From: Amblyornis subalaris
Lineage: Eukaryota; Chordata; Aves; Passeriformes; Ptilonorhynchidae
NCBI GenBank assembly: GCA_018881555.1
Contig: JACAXG010000517.1
Span: 22,284-86,283, forward strand
DNA length: 64,000 nucleotides
Direction: 5' to 3'
The notes below the pieces were generated by a model. That model was given only the letters and a program-made list of their open reading frames with translations, was not told where the DNA came from and ran no database searches. Shown here piece by piece: positions 57,901 to 63,034 of this stretch; within the stretch, counting starts at the first letter, position 1; every line of letters starts with the position of its first letter. Both the position numbers and the translations under genes were made by a program.

Positions 57901-60900
57901 GGGAGGTGGAGGGTGAGGGCACGTTGCATCGGAATTTTGAGTTGCAGGGTATTAGTGTCAGTAGAACACTGGCAGGCTTTCCTGAAACCTAGTCTTTGCA
58001 AAAAATAGTTCTATAGTTCTTCTCAGTCTACCTACTGTGTATCTGTTCTCCAACCTCTTAATTTTCTCTTAAAGTAGACACTTTTCTCCTCCCACATGCC
58101 TGAGAAAGGAAGTGTGTTCATTGATTTTTTTTAACTAGGTACACCTATTCCAAAAATCATAATAGACCTCACTTCTTTGTTCATGATTATGGCTTTCTAG
58201 CAGTTTTCTTCTGTGCTTGATCATGCAGATTGAAGAACAGAAGATTACATATATGAATAGGAGAATTCTGAAAAACTGGTGTTAATTCTCGGCTTTGGTA
58301 ATGTTCTTTTACCAACAATCAGCATTGCTTTGTAACTTTTCAGGTTCTAAGTAGAACTTAGTCTTTCACTACAAATTCATGTTCCTTAAAAGTTAAGGTT
58401 TTAACAAATGTGCCTTACGGAATTCATCAGATTTTTCTCATCCTGGCTTATATAATCAGTCAATAGTATTGGCTAGTGAATCTGCATGTGTGTGGTAAGA
58501 CATTTAAGAATAAATTAGAGAGAGAGAGAGAGATATTACTGGAATATTCTGAAAAGAAATGGTGCTTTCTTAAAATAATCTGTTTTGATAGCTTTGGTCT
58601 GATGTTGGAGTCTGCAGAGAAAGGCAGAGGATACTTAACTTGTTGTGCTGGTGACTGCAGCTGTATTTGGGTGTTTATTGCTATGCCTGGATGGGAAATG
58701 AAAGCAGGTTAGGAAATCTTGATACAGCCAGTCCTGGCAGCAGAACTGTGGAGAAATAGTCTCTGGTTGATGAATAGTGACAGAGATCCTCTATAGCTGT
58801 ATCTGTATCCTCTATCCTCTGTAGCTGTATCTGTATCCTCTGTATCTGTATCCTACATCCTCTGTAGCTGTATCTGGCAGGGAGTCATCTACCCTGGTCC
58901 TCATACCCATGAGGCTTTTACACAGAGCCCTGCACGTCATTGAAATTGGTGGAATACAGGGTCTTGTGGGCATAAATCATGTTTAGATATACCTATGCCT
59001 TGGCAAACTTTATCTGATAATTAATTATTCCAAGGATTGTTTTTCTAGGAGTTAACTGAGATATTTACATTTGTGAAATAATCTGTGGAGTTTAATAGAA
59101 AGTAAGTATTCTGAAGTATAACAAATTTCTAATACATCTGGGGGAAAAAACAATTGGATCAATGTAGGTCATATTGTTGTTTAAATTGAGTTCTAAAGCT
59201 TGCAAGCTTACAACTTAGTTCTAAAGGCTTTTTAAAAATACTTAACAGATCTGATTGTAATTTCCCCGAAGTCAATGTTTCATCTTCAACTTGAAGGTTA
59301 GTAGTCAGCTGGTGGTTAAAGTTTTTGAAAATCTCAATCCAAAACTTAAATTACATATATTAGTTGTGTGGAATATTGCATATGTCCCACAGATAACTTT
59401 TTACTGTTTAAACATTTGTTTAGCTATTGTTTTATAACTGTGTTAATCATTGAACACCTAAACTACCATGGTATTTGAGCAGACAGTGGTTTATGCAGCA
59501 CAGAAGTAACCTTTGGTCATCCATGAATAATCCTGCTTTATTAGAAGTTTAAGCCAACTTTGTTATCTTGAACAAACACAACAGACATTTTTTAGCTAGC
59601 TCTTGATACTGTAAAAATACTTCTATTTAGTTTCTTTATTTTCATCCATATGTATTTTTAAAATAGTTCTTAACATTTCCACATTGTTTTTAAATAGGAT
59701 TTATTGTAGTATTTTAAAGCCTTTGAATGATATTTAAAATATCTGCTAGAAAGGGAAAACTCTTCATGTTTAGGTGGACTTACAGAATGTATTTGTTTAT
59801 GACAAAAGGACCACGGTAGAGAGGACAACTGTACTTCTGATCTGAACTTTTAAATGTGTTTCTCCTTTTTTTTTGATTTTGTTTGTCACTGCTGTTGCTC
59901 CTAGCTCTGCCAATCTGCAAGATGTTGAAAATTGACTAACCTTGCATTTTCTGCTTCTATTGTCATCTAGAGCAACAGGCAACAGCAAGTGCAGGGAATA
60001 CTTGTGGAAAACTCCTTTTTTCAGCAGTCTGAAGACTATAGGATGAGAGAGGAAAAAAACTGAGGTGGATGATGCCTCATCCATATTGTTACTCACTAGA
60101 CACAGGTTGATATAGACAGAAAAAATATCAGACCGGATCTCGTGACTGCATTGTCTTCATTCATTCACCTGAAAGCCATTTCTGTTGGACCTTCCTATTA
60201 CAAATGTTAGGACTAAGTGGATCAAAGTGTCTGGAAGGAACAGGATAGGTTTCATTAAATAACTTTGAAAGAAATTAGAAGCAGAAAGCTCTGGAGAGAA
60301 ACCAAAAATGGAGTAGGATGCAAGAAGGAAAAGACAAAGATGAGAGAAAATTAAATCACAACAGGTAGGAAGTTAGAGGAGTAAGGAATGCCTTGAGAAG
60401 TAAAGCCTTAAGTGCAGACATACACAATAAATTTTTTTTTTTGTACTTAAAAAATGGAAAGTGACATGGTTGGCAGTATGAATGAAGTACATATGATGTG
60501 TGACTAGCTTTTTTCTTTCTTTCATGTGTAAGTGGGGGGATTTTTAGCTTAGTAGAGCAGTTATTTTTCATGCTGGCTAGTAATCCTTGTGCAGTGGATA
60601 TTGAATACTTTTTTGACTATTGAATTTTTTATCTTTTCAATGTTGGTCCTAGTTTCAATTCTTCCCTTTTCCTTCAGCTACCCTAACAGAGCACAATAGG
60701 AGCTCCTCCTCATCTACCACTGATTTGCCTGGGTGTAGAGTATCTCAGTCTTTGCTTGGACACCAGACAGATTCTGGGTCTACAAGCCCATCCTCACCAG
60801 ACTTTACCATTAGCACTTTGTGCAAATCTGGTGTTACAGCAGCGCCATCAGGGAGTACGAGTACTTTATCCTGTTTTTCACGGTCTCAGAGTCAGTGGAT

Positions 60901-61902
60901 TTCCTTTGCTGATGAACTTCTTACAATTAGACATACAAGCACAGACAAGAAGGAGCCCCAAAGATTGCATTTTAAAACTGAAAATGCCTGCCTTGCCTCT
61001 TCTGCTTTGCTTGGGAATTCTTCCAACAGCTGTGCTTCTGAGGATCAAAGTGACCTTTTCAATAACACTATATGCCATGAACAATTATTCATTGAAGAAA
61101 CTGGCACTGTTGCTGAAATATCTTCTGCATCATCTTCAGCACTACTGGACTATAGTTTAGTGTCTTCTTGTGCTCATACAAATAAGGGTATGCCAAGCAT
61201 GCATTCTGTACTGCTCTTTGCTAATAACTGACTCCAAAAAGCAAGCTTTGGACTCATTTTTCTTTTTGTTATTATTGCTCAACTGATGTTAAAATTAACT
61301 CGTAGTCTTACTTAGACTGTACTAAACTGCTTGTTAATACCAGTTGGGACAGTGAAGTAAATATTCAGCTTGAAATAAGAAGAAAATTCAAATTATTCAT
61401 TTAAAGGCATTGCTTTCTCTTAACTATGCAGTGTTGCTTCTCTAGAAATGGAAATGTATTTTTGCGGGATGTCAGACAGCAATGAGATCTCAAAGATTAA
61501 GTAATTGAATTTGCAAACCAAATTCTTTTTACATACAAGTTTTCAAGAGTGGTTGGTATAAAATTACTTGAGAGCAATGAGAAAGCCCATGATGCTATTT
61601 TTAGAGTCACTTTTCAGGGTATCATATGCCACTATTTTAAAAGCAGTTATGATTTGTGGTAAATCTTAAAACATGGCACTTGTAAAATAGGAACTTCTGG
61701 TAGAAACATCACTTCCAGTTATTCTACTCAAGTGAATAAATATTTGTGTTCAGTGTGATCCTTCTAATATTTATTTTCTTCAATTTGCTTTTTTTCAGCG
61801 AGGCCCACAACTCCTCTTTCTGTGGGCACAATTGTACCCCCTCCAAGGCCTGCTTCAAGACCAAAGCTGTCTACCGGGAAACTTAGTGGGATTAATGAAA
61901 TA
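6882..61902 (+). CDS. FCHO2: FCHO2, partial gene (18 coding exons, interrupted by introns)
   Basis: This is the gene-level entry; the exons follow separately. FCHO2 is a muniscin. Its N-terminal F-BAR dimer binds and curves PI(4,5)P2-containing plasma membrane, a disordered linker activates AP-2, and a C-terminal mu-homology domain recruits cargo and Eps15/intersectin; it acts at nascent clathrin-coated pits. The spliced exons translate without a stop and match FCHO2 as I know it almost residue for residue, for example [47 protein letters not shown] and [20 protein letters not shown]. Exon lengths excluding the optional 510-nt exon sum to 1419 nt (473 codons); with it, 1929 nt. The first ~11 residues lie upstream of the window, and the end of the linker and the mu-homology domain lie downstream. 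FCHO1 is a less good match in the F-BAR and linker regions. Confidence 0.96.
6974..12802 (+). other. FCHO2 intron, 5.8 kb
   Basis: AT-rich intron with canonical gtaagt and ag ends. It contains a CR1 3'-end fragment at 10577-10718. I see nothing else recognisable. Open frames such as 8020-8406 have no recognisable product and no splice continuity with FCHO2. Confidence 0.85.
10577..10718 (-). mobile_element. CR1 LINE 3'-end fragment, antisense
   Basis: On the + strand it reads AGAATGGTTTGCATTGGAAG, then GGACTTTAAAGATCATCTGG and TTCCAACCCTCCTGCTGTG, the reverse complement style of a CR1 3' terminus. The copy continues through 'atccaacctggccttgaa'. It is only about 140 bp, with nothing of the coding region left. 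Confidence 0.85.
12803..12877 (+). CDS. FCHO2: FCHO2 exon (residues ~42-67), F-BAR domain
   Basis: 75 nt. One base completes the Arg codon, followed by [20 protein letters not shown] and YTQL, and two bases (GG) of a Gly codon. It matches the human segment [20 protein letters not shown] closely. This stretch forms the helix 1 to helix 2 region of the F-BAR fold, including conserved basic residues. Acceptor ggcag (12798-12802) and donor gtaagta (12878) are canonical. Confidence 0.96.
12878..14168 (+). other. FCHO2 intron, 1.3 kb
   Basis: AT-rich intron with gtaagta donor and tctag acceptor. I see no repeats of note and no other genes. The minus-strand open frame at 13505-13762 has no recognisable product. 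Confidence 0.85.
14169..14310 (+). CDS. FCHO2: FCHO2 exon (residues ~67-114), F-BAR domain
   Basis: 142 nt. One base completes Gly, followed by [20 protein letters not shown], then [20 protein letters not shown] and QIKAYKK. It covers F-BAR helix 2 and the basic face that contacts the membrane; the Lys/Arg-rich run is typical of the family. The exon ends on a codon boundary (AAG). The donor gttatt at 14311 is weak compared with the other donors here. The next intron is only 87 nt. Confidence 0.96.
14311..14397 (+). other. Very short FCHO2 intron (87 nt)
   Basis: Starts with a weak donor, gttattg, and ends ttggcag. Its length is a multiple of three, but if retained it reads into an in-frame TGA after 21 codons, so retention would truncate the protein inside the F-BAR domain. 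All other introns in this window are over 400 nt. Confidence 0.93.
14398..14550 (+). CDS. FCHO2: FCHO2 exon (residues ~115-165), F-BAR domain; two ambiguous bases
   Basis: 153 nt, exactly 51 codons, phase 0 at both ends. It reads [19 protein letters not shown], then [20 protein letters not shown] and [12 protein letters not shown]. It is one of the best conserved parts of the F-BAR coiled-coil helices. Positions 14421 and 14424 are N. The first falls at the third base of a codon read 'acn' (Thr whichever base it is). The second falls at the third base of 'ttn', so Leu or Phe is undecided; human has Leu. Acceptor ttggcag and donor gtagct flank it. Confidence 0.95.
15100..15672 (-). mobile_element. 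CR1 LINE fragment, antisense
   Basis: On the + strand it shows reverse-complement CR1 landmarks: 'tctgggcaacctgtgccagg', 'cttcacaggaaaaggtgtt', 'aaggcttcccttctccaggc', 'tggactctctccaaaatgtc' and 'cttccaggtgtggcctcacc'. The element is diverged by many point changes, so it is an old insertion. Both edges are approximate by about 20 bp. It is antisense to FCHO2. Confidence 0.88.
17457..17473. repeat. Short (TC)n microsatellite
   Basis: Eight and a half uninterrupted TC units deep inside an intron. It is not near a splice site. Confidence 0.9.
18586..18690 (+). CDS. FCHO2: FCHO2 exon (residues ~166-200), F-BAR domain
   Basis: 105 nt, 35 codons, phase 0 at both ends. It reads [20 protein letters not shown], then [15 protein letters not shown]. 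Human has [23 protein letters not shown], so alignment is continuous with modest substitutions. It is helical and charged, as expected for the long F-BAR helix 3. Acceptor ctacag and donor gtaagtg are both strong. Confidence 0.96.
18691..21849 (+). other. FCHO2 intron, 3.2 kb
   Basis: Canonical gtaagtg to tttacag intron. It is AT-rich. I recognise no repeats, RNA genes or pseudogenes in it. Confidence 0.85.
21850..21948 (+). CDS. FCHO2: FCHO2 exon (residues ~201-233), F-BAR domain
   Basis: 99 nt, 33 codons, phase 0 at both ends. It reads [20 protein letters not shown], then [13 protein letters not shown]. The human counterpart is [33 protein letters not shown]. It forms the amphipathic helix 4 segment of the F-BAR dimer. 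Acceptor ttttacag; donor gtattt is weaker than consensus beyond GTA. A run of 'aaatggaat' triplications lies just downstream in the intron (22008-22038). Confidence 0.95.
21949..23002 (+). other. FCHO2 intron, 1.05 kb
   Basis: Donor gtattt, acceptor ttttttaag. It contains a small tandem of a ~10-bp unit (aaatggaata) at 22008-22038. Nothing else is recognisable. Confidence 0.85.
23003..23099 (+). CDS. FCHO2: FCHO2 exon (residues ~234-266), end of F-BAR domain
   Basis: 97 nt, phase 0 in, leaving one base of a Gly codon. It reads [20 protein letters not shown], then [12 protein letters not shown]. This is nearly identical to human FCHO2, which has [25 protein letters not shown]. It closes the F-BAR fold, whose C-terminal extension packs on the partner subunit, and begins the disordered linker. 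The acceptor is AAG after a T tract; the donor is gtaaga. Translation continues in frame past the donor for a while in genomic DNA, so the splice position rests on homology and phase. Confidence 0.95.
23385..23437. repeat. Imperfect direct duplication, 34-bp period
   Basis: GTTCCTTGTACAAACTATG at 23385-23403 recurs with one mismatch at 23419-23437. It is a local duplication without evident function. Confidence 0.75.
25418..25437 (-). promoter_or_regulatory. Candidate CTCF-like site
   Basis: The minus strand reads GCCACCAGAGGGAGCCC within this span, close to the CTCF core consensus CCACCAGRGGGCG; the main departure is A for C after the G run. The flanking sequence is AT-rich, so the motif stands out. 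This is a motif match only, and single-motif calls have a high false-positive rate. Confidence 0.35.
25905..26722 (+). mobile_element. CR1 LINE fragment, sense (ORF2 end plus 3' region)
   Basis: It starts inside the coding part: [13 protein letters not shown] near 25957-25995 is the conserved post-polymerase segment of the CR1 reverse transcriptase ORF. It passes through 'gacttgggggtgctggtgga' and 'gtgcacttgcagcccagaaa', and ends in 'ggttggactagatgaccttt'. The coding part is broken into several frames. Long open frames on the opposite strand here (up to 317 codons) are antisense artefacts of the element. Confidence 0.92.
27285..28392 (-). mobile_element. CR1 LINE fragment, antisense, with decayed reverse transcriptase
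   Basis: Read on the minus strand from 28390, it carries CR1 reverse transcriptase landmarks: [31 protein letters not shown] and [10 protein letters not shown], followed by the usual 3' region down to about 27285. At least two frame changes separate the blocks. The F/YADD active-site box, expected before DTKLCG, reads SAND, so the enzyme would be dead even without the frameshifts. It overlaps in content with the sense copy at 25905-26722, giving a near-neighbour inverted pair. Confidence 0.93.
39395..39439 (+). CDS. FCHO2: FCHO2 exon (residues ~266-280), start of linker
   Basis: 45 nt, phase 1 at both ends. Two bases complete Gly, followed by [14 protein letters not shown] and one base of the next Gly. 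Human reads LIEFEECDTASAVEG. Being symmetric and a multiple of three, this exon could be skipped without shifting the frame. Acceptor tttaag, donor gtgagt. It is acidic and the first segment of the disordered linker. Confidence 0.93.
39440..41163 (+). other. FCHO2 intron, 1.7 kb
   Basis: gtgagt to ccatag. AT-rich, with no recognisable repeats. A 90-codon frame at 40722-40994 has no product I recognise and no splice continuity with the gene. Confidence 0.85.
41164..41236 (+). CDS. FCHO2: FCHO2 exon (residues ~281-305), basic linker segment
   Basis: 73 nt. Two bases complete Gly, followed by [20 protein letters not shown] and TES, and two bases of Val. The human equivalent is [23 protein letters not shown]. 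The KPRKRK cluster is a polybasic patch next to the F-BAR domain; in muniscins this membrane-proximal linker segment contributes to lipid binding and AP-2 activation. Acceptor ccatag and donor gtaagt are canonical. Confidence 0.95.
41237..44303 (+). other. FCHO2 intron, 3.1 kb
   Basis: gtaagt to aatag. It contains a stretch (about 42350-43260) whose minus strand looks faintly coding (see findings), and a (TTATT)-like low-complexity run near 44030-44070. No CR1 is seen. Confidence 0.8.
44304..44328 (+). CDS. FCHO2: FCHO2 small exon (25 nt; residues ~305-313)
   Basis: One base completes Val, followed by ECPDADSV, ending on a codon boundary. Human reads VECPDADSL at this point. Acceptor ttaatag and donor gtaagt are both strong, as needed for so short an exon. 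Length is not a multiple of three, so skipping it alone would shift the frame. Confidence 0.92.
44329..51823 (+). other. FCHO2 intron, 7.5 kb
   Basis: gtaagt to tttag. AT-rich. It contains a short TTTA tandem (50202-50219) and a short (AT)n at about 50773-50783. I found no CR1 and no other gene. A 64-codon minus-strand frame at 47641-47835 has no recognisable product. Confidence 0.83.
50202..50219. repeat. Short (TTTA)n microsatellite
   Basis: About four TTTA units in tandem in an AT-rich intron. No functional context. Confidence 0.8.
51824..51878 (+). CDS. FCHO2: FCHO2 exon (residues ~314-332), upstream of the AT-AC intron
   Basis: 55 nt. It reads [18 protein letters not shown] and one base of Asp. 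Human reads [20 protein letters not shown]. The exon ends directly before ATATCCTTTT rather than before a GT. There is no GT nearby that would keep the frame and rejoin the known sequence, so the boundary is set by homology plus the minor-spliceosome signal. Acceptor tttttag. The peptide is acidic and fits the disordered linker. Confidence 0.93.
51879..54365 (+). other. U12-type AT-AC intron of FCHO2 (2.5 kb)
   Basis: The intron begins ATATCCTTTT (51879-51888), the exact consensus 5' splice site of AT-AC introns removed by the minor (U11/U12) spliceosome. It ends in AC at 54364-54365. A minor branch-site element CCTTAAC lies at 54349-54355, about 12 nt before the exon and in the expected range. 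There is no polypyrimidine tract before the 3' end, again typical of U12 introns. Phase 1 joins Asp (G|AT) exactly as in the known FCHO2 protein. It contains a 28-bp-period duplication at 54109-54151 and otherwise AT-rich sequence. Confidence 0.95.
54109..54151. repeat. Direct duplication, 28-bp period
   Basis: TTCAGTTATATGACA at 54109-54123 recurs exactly at 54137-54151, within the AT-AC intron about 200 bp before its branch site. Confidence 0.8.
54366..54544 (+). CDS. FCHO2: FCHO2 exon (residues ~332-391), acidic/serine linker segment
   Basis: 179 nt. Two bases complete Asp, followed by [20 protein letters not shown], then [20 protein letters not shown] and [19 protein letters not shown]. 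The human protein matches throughout, for example [19 protein letters not shown] identically. The SDSDSEDDE cluster fits casein kinase 2 type sites. The conserved [16 protein letters not shown] block lies within the muniscin linker region that activates AP-2. It is preceded by the AC of the minor intron; the donor is a normal gtaagt. Confidence 0.96.
54545..55126 (+). other. FCHO2 intron, 0.6 kb
   Basis: gtaagt to aaagcag. It is AT-rich with no recognisable element and flanks the 12-nt microexon on the upstream side. Confidence 0.88.
55127..55138 (+). CDS. FCHO2: FCHO2 microexon (12 nt, RHSP; residues ~392-395)
   Basis: AGG CAC AGT CCT between an AAGCAG acceptor and a perfect GTAAGT donor. 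It encodes RHSP, which is exactly what human FCHO2 has after SPAIS and before VQMN. It is a multiple of three and phase 0 at both ends, so inclusion or skipping keeps the frame. SP is a minimal proline-directed kinase site. The acceptor polypyrimidine tract (ttttctcttttttccctc, 55091-55108) lies about 18 nt upstream, as often seen for microexons. Confidence 0.9.
55139..55551 (+). other. FCHO2 intron, 0.4 kb
   Basis: gtaagt to tgtttcag. The 96-codon open frame here (55220-55510) has no recognisable product and is not in splice continuity with the gene. Confidence 0.88.
55552..55576 (+). CDS. FCHO2: FCHO2 small exon (25 nt; residues ~396-404)
   Basis: Reads AQMNQNSS plus one base of a Ser codon. 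Human reads VQMNRNLS. Acceptor tttcag and donor gtaagt are strong. It is not a multiple of three. Confidence 0.9.
55577..56205 (+). other. FCHO2 intron, 0.6 kb
   Basis: gtaagt to ttcttag. Nothing recognisable inside. Confidence 0.88.
56206..56248 (+). CDS. FCHO2: FCHO2 small exon (43 nt; residues ~404-418)
   Basis: Two bases complete Ser, followed by [13 protein letters not shown] and two bases of Glu. Human reads NEELTKSKPSAPPNE. Acceptor tttcttag, donor gtaagt. Confidence 0.92.
56249..57199 (+). other. FCHO2 intron, 0.95 kb, containing a CR1
   Basis: gtaagt to tatag. A CR1 3' fragment occupies 56835-57105, ending about 95 bp before the next exon. The rest is AT-rich. Confidence 0.88.
56835..57105 (+). 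mobile_element. CR1 LINE 3'-end fragment, sense
   Basis: Landmarks are 'taggacaaggaggagtggct', 'tagatataaggaagaaattc', 'caggttgcccagagaagttc', 'ggaggtgttcaaggccaggc' and the terminal 'cccaaactattctgtgat'. It is well preserved compared with the copy at 15100 and so probably younger. The last tens of bases include the CR1 ATTCTGTG-like tail unit. Confidence 0.93.
57200..57294 (+). CDS. FCHO2: FCHO2 exon (residues ~418-450), WDPLF motif and serine run
   Basis: 95 nt. One base completes Glu, followed by [20 protein letters not shown], then [11 protein letters not shown] and one base of Ala. Human reads KGTSDLLAWDPLFGPSLDSS. LAWDPLF is a conserved short linear motif in the linker and resembles the DP[FW] class that binds adaptor appendages; that role is inferred. 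The serine run is low-complexity and differs from human in length and composition. Acceptor atatag is short on pyrimidines; donor gtaaaa. Confidence 0.94.
58517..58533. repeat. Short (AG)n microsatellite
   Basis: About eight AG units, intronic. Confidence 0.9.
58787..58876. repeat. Small minisatellite, ~21-bp unit with internal 12-bp subunits
   Basis: The motif TCCTCTGTAGCTGTATCTG and partial forms (TGTATCCTC, TATCCTACATCC) recur about four times across the span. Units are of uneven length, as expected from slippage in a pyrimidine-rich sequence. Confidence 0.8.
60678..61187 (+). CDS. FCHO2: FCHO2 optional 510-nt linker exon with WxxFxD motif
   Basis: 510 nt, phase 1 at both ends. It has a strong acceptor (cttttccttcag) and a plausible donor (gtatgc, after AAGG). 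The whole exon is open: 169 codons plus shared Ala codons, unlikely by chance in AT-rich sequence. It begins [18 protein letters not shown] and ends [10 protein letters not shown]. Composition is Ser/Thr-rich like the neighbouring disordered linker. Bases 60896-60916 encode WISFADE, which fits the WxxFx[DE] motif that binds the AP-2 alpha appendage. The standard human isoform goes straight from the serine run to ARPTTPLS, and the flanking exons here join in frame without it (G|CG = Ala). I therefore read it as a cassette exon. I do not recall this peptide in the standard isoform; it may be in tissue-specific models. Confidence 0.72.
61188..61798 (+). other. FCHO2 intron, 0.6 kb
   Basis: gtatgc to tttttcag. 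AT-rich, nothing recognisable. If the 510-nt exon is skipped, this and the preceding intron are removed together. Confidence 0.8.
61799..61902 (+). CDS. FCHO2: FCHO2 exon (residues ~450-484), proline-rich linker
   Basis: 104 nt. Two bases complete Ala, followed by [20 protein letters not shown] and [14 protein letters not shown], ending on a codon boundary. Human reads [34 protein letters not shown], so identity is nearly complete. PPPRPASRP is a proline/arginine segment of the type recognised by SH3 domains, consistent with partners such as intersectin (inference). Acceptor tttttttcag, donor gtatgt. The next exon, expected to begin PRPFSPP, is outside the window. Confidence 0.96.
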
Positions 61903-63034
61903 GTATGTATTGATTGTTGTTTTTTTTTTTTAATTTACCATTTTGACTTTATTTCAGATACACCTTTCATTTACACTGTTACAGTGGAGTTACTTTCCAG
62001 GCCATGTTCAAGGAATCACATAAGCAGATATTCAACATTGCCGGATAGGCATGGAAATAGTTTGTGATAACTATCTTATTACAACAAATAATTATTAACA
62101 CAAGTGCAGAGGCCCAAAACATAATTTTTGCATCAGCTGAATGTTTTTAATTGAGCAAATCAATAATTTGATAATGAAAGATGGTGCATGCGTAAGGTTG
62201 TAGTTTTCAAAATGTGCAATACTAGTGAAGTTATTAACAAACCTCCATCGATTTAGGGATATCATCAAAGCTTTGGGAAATGAGTGGTATTAGGTAGCAC
62301 TACTTTTCAGACATGTAGCCCTGTTGTGACTTCTCCCTGCATGTGGTGCTGGTTTGTGGAGAAGGGAGGTGGTAGATCACAGCAGCTGCCCATCAGGATA
62401 GTGAGAGGTTGCATGCTGCCTGCATCTGCCTGCAGTTCGGGTTCACCTGCCAATAAGGAATATGGTAGAGAATGCAAATACCCAAACAGTCTATCAGACC
62501 AGGCCATGCTTAATTTCCTTTGTAAATATTAGTATTCTGCAGGTTTCACTTGACTTACTGACTTGGAAAAATGTTCCTGTGGTAAAATTCTCTTACTGTC
62601 TTTCAAAGTAGCAAGATATTTTCACCATATTCTTGTTATAAACAAATTTCTCATTTTATGCTTTGACAAAACATTTTCGAACTATTTTGCTTTTCTGTAG
62701 GGTCAGAATAGAGTTCATTTTGAAATTCTTTTCTCTTTCCAGTACAAAACTGTAGAAATTTTAGACCAATTCCTTGGACCAAGAAGTCTGTTCTTCATGT
62801 CATCATAATTAAATAGAAGAATTTATCTGGTACTGTTCTGCTATAAAGTATGGTCCCGCACAAAGCTACATTCATTTTATACTCTTGCTTTAGAAATTGA
62901 CCATTATCTGGATACAAGTGGAAGGTTGTAAGTTGCCTTCATTGTATGTCAACTCCTTTCATAATTCCCATAGTCTCTATCAAAGCCACATACCCTACAA
63001 CAAGTGCAATAGAACCAAAAGAATAAAAAGTTAC

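Larger units (their letters stand above)
57295..60677 (+). other. FCHO2 intron, 3.4 kb
   Basis: gtaaaa to ccttcag. It contains a GA tract (58517-58533) and a small minisatellite (58787-58876). No other gene is recognised. A 14-bp perfect palindrome AAGCTTGCAAGCTT lies at 59196-59209. Confidence 0.83.

Noticed and set aside
59196..59209. 14-bp palindrome AAGCTTGCAAGCTT
   Set aside because: Self-complementary but short and intronic. Such palindromes are expected at this scale and nothing nearby supports a function.
6882..61902. FCHO1 as the gene identity
   Set aside because: The F-BAR sequence, the [23 protein letters not shown] block and the [20 protein letters not shown] segment are those of FCHO2; FCHO1 differs in these places.
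62284..62532. Overlapping open frames on both strands in the last intron
   Set aside because: No recognisable domain or splice context. The next FCHO2 exon should begin with PRPFSPP, which is not present.
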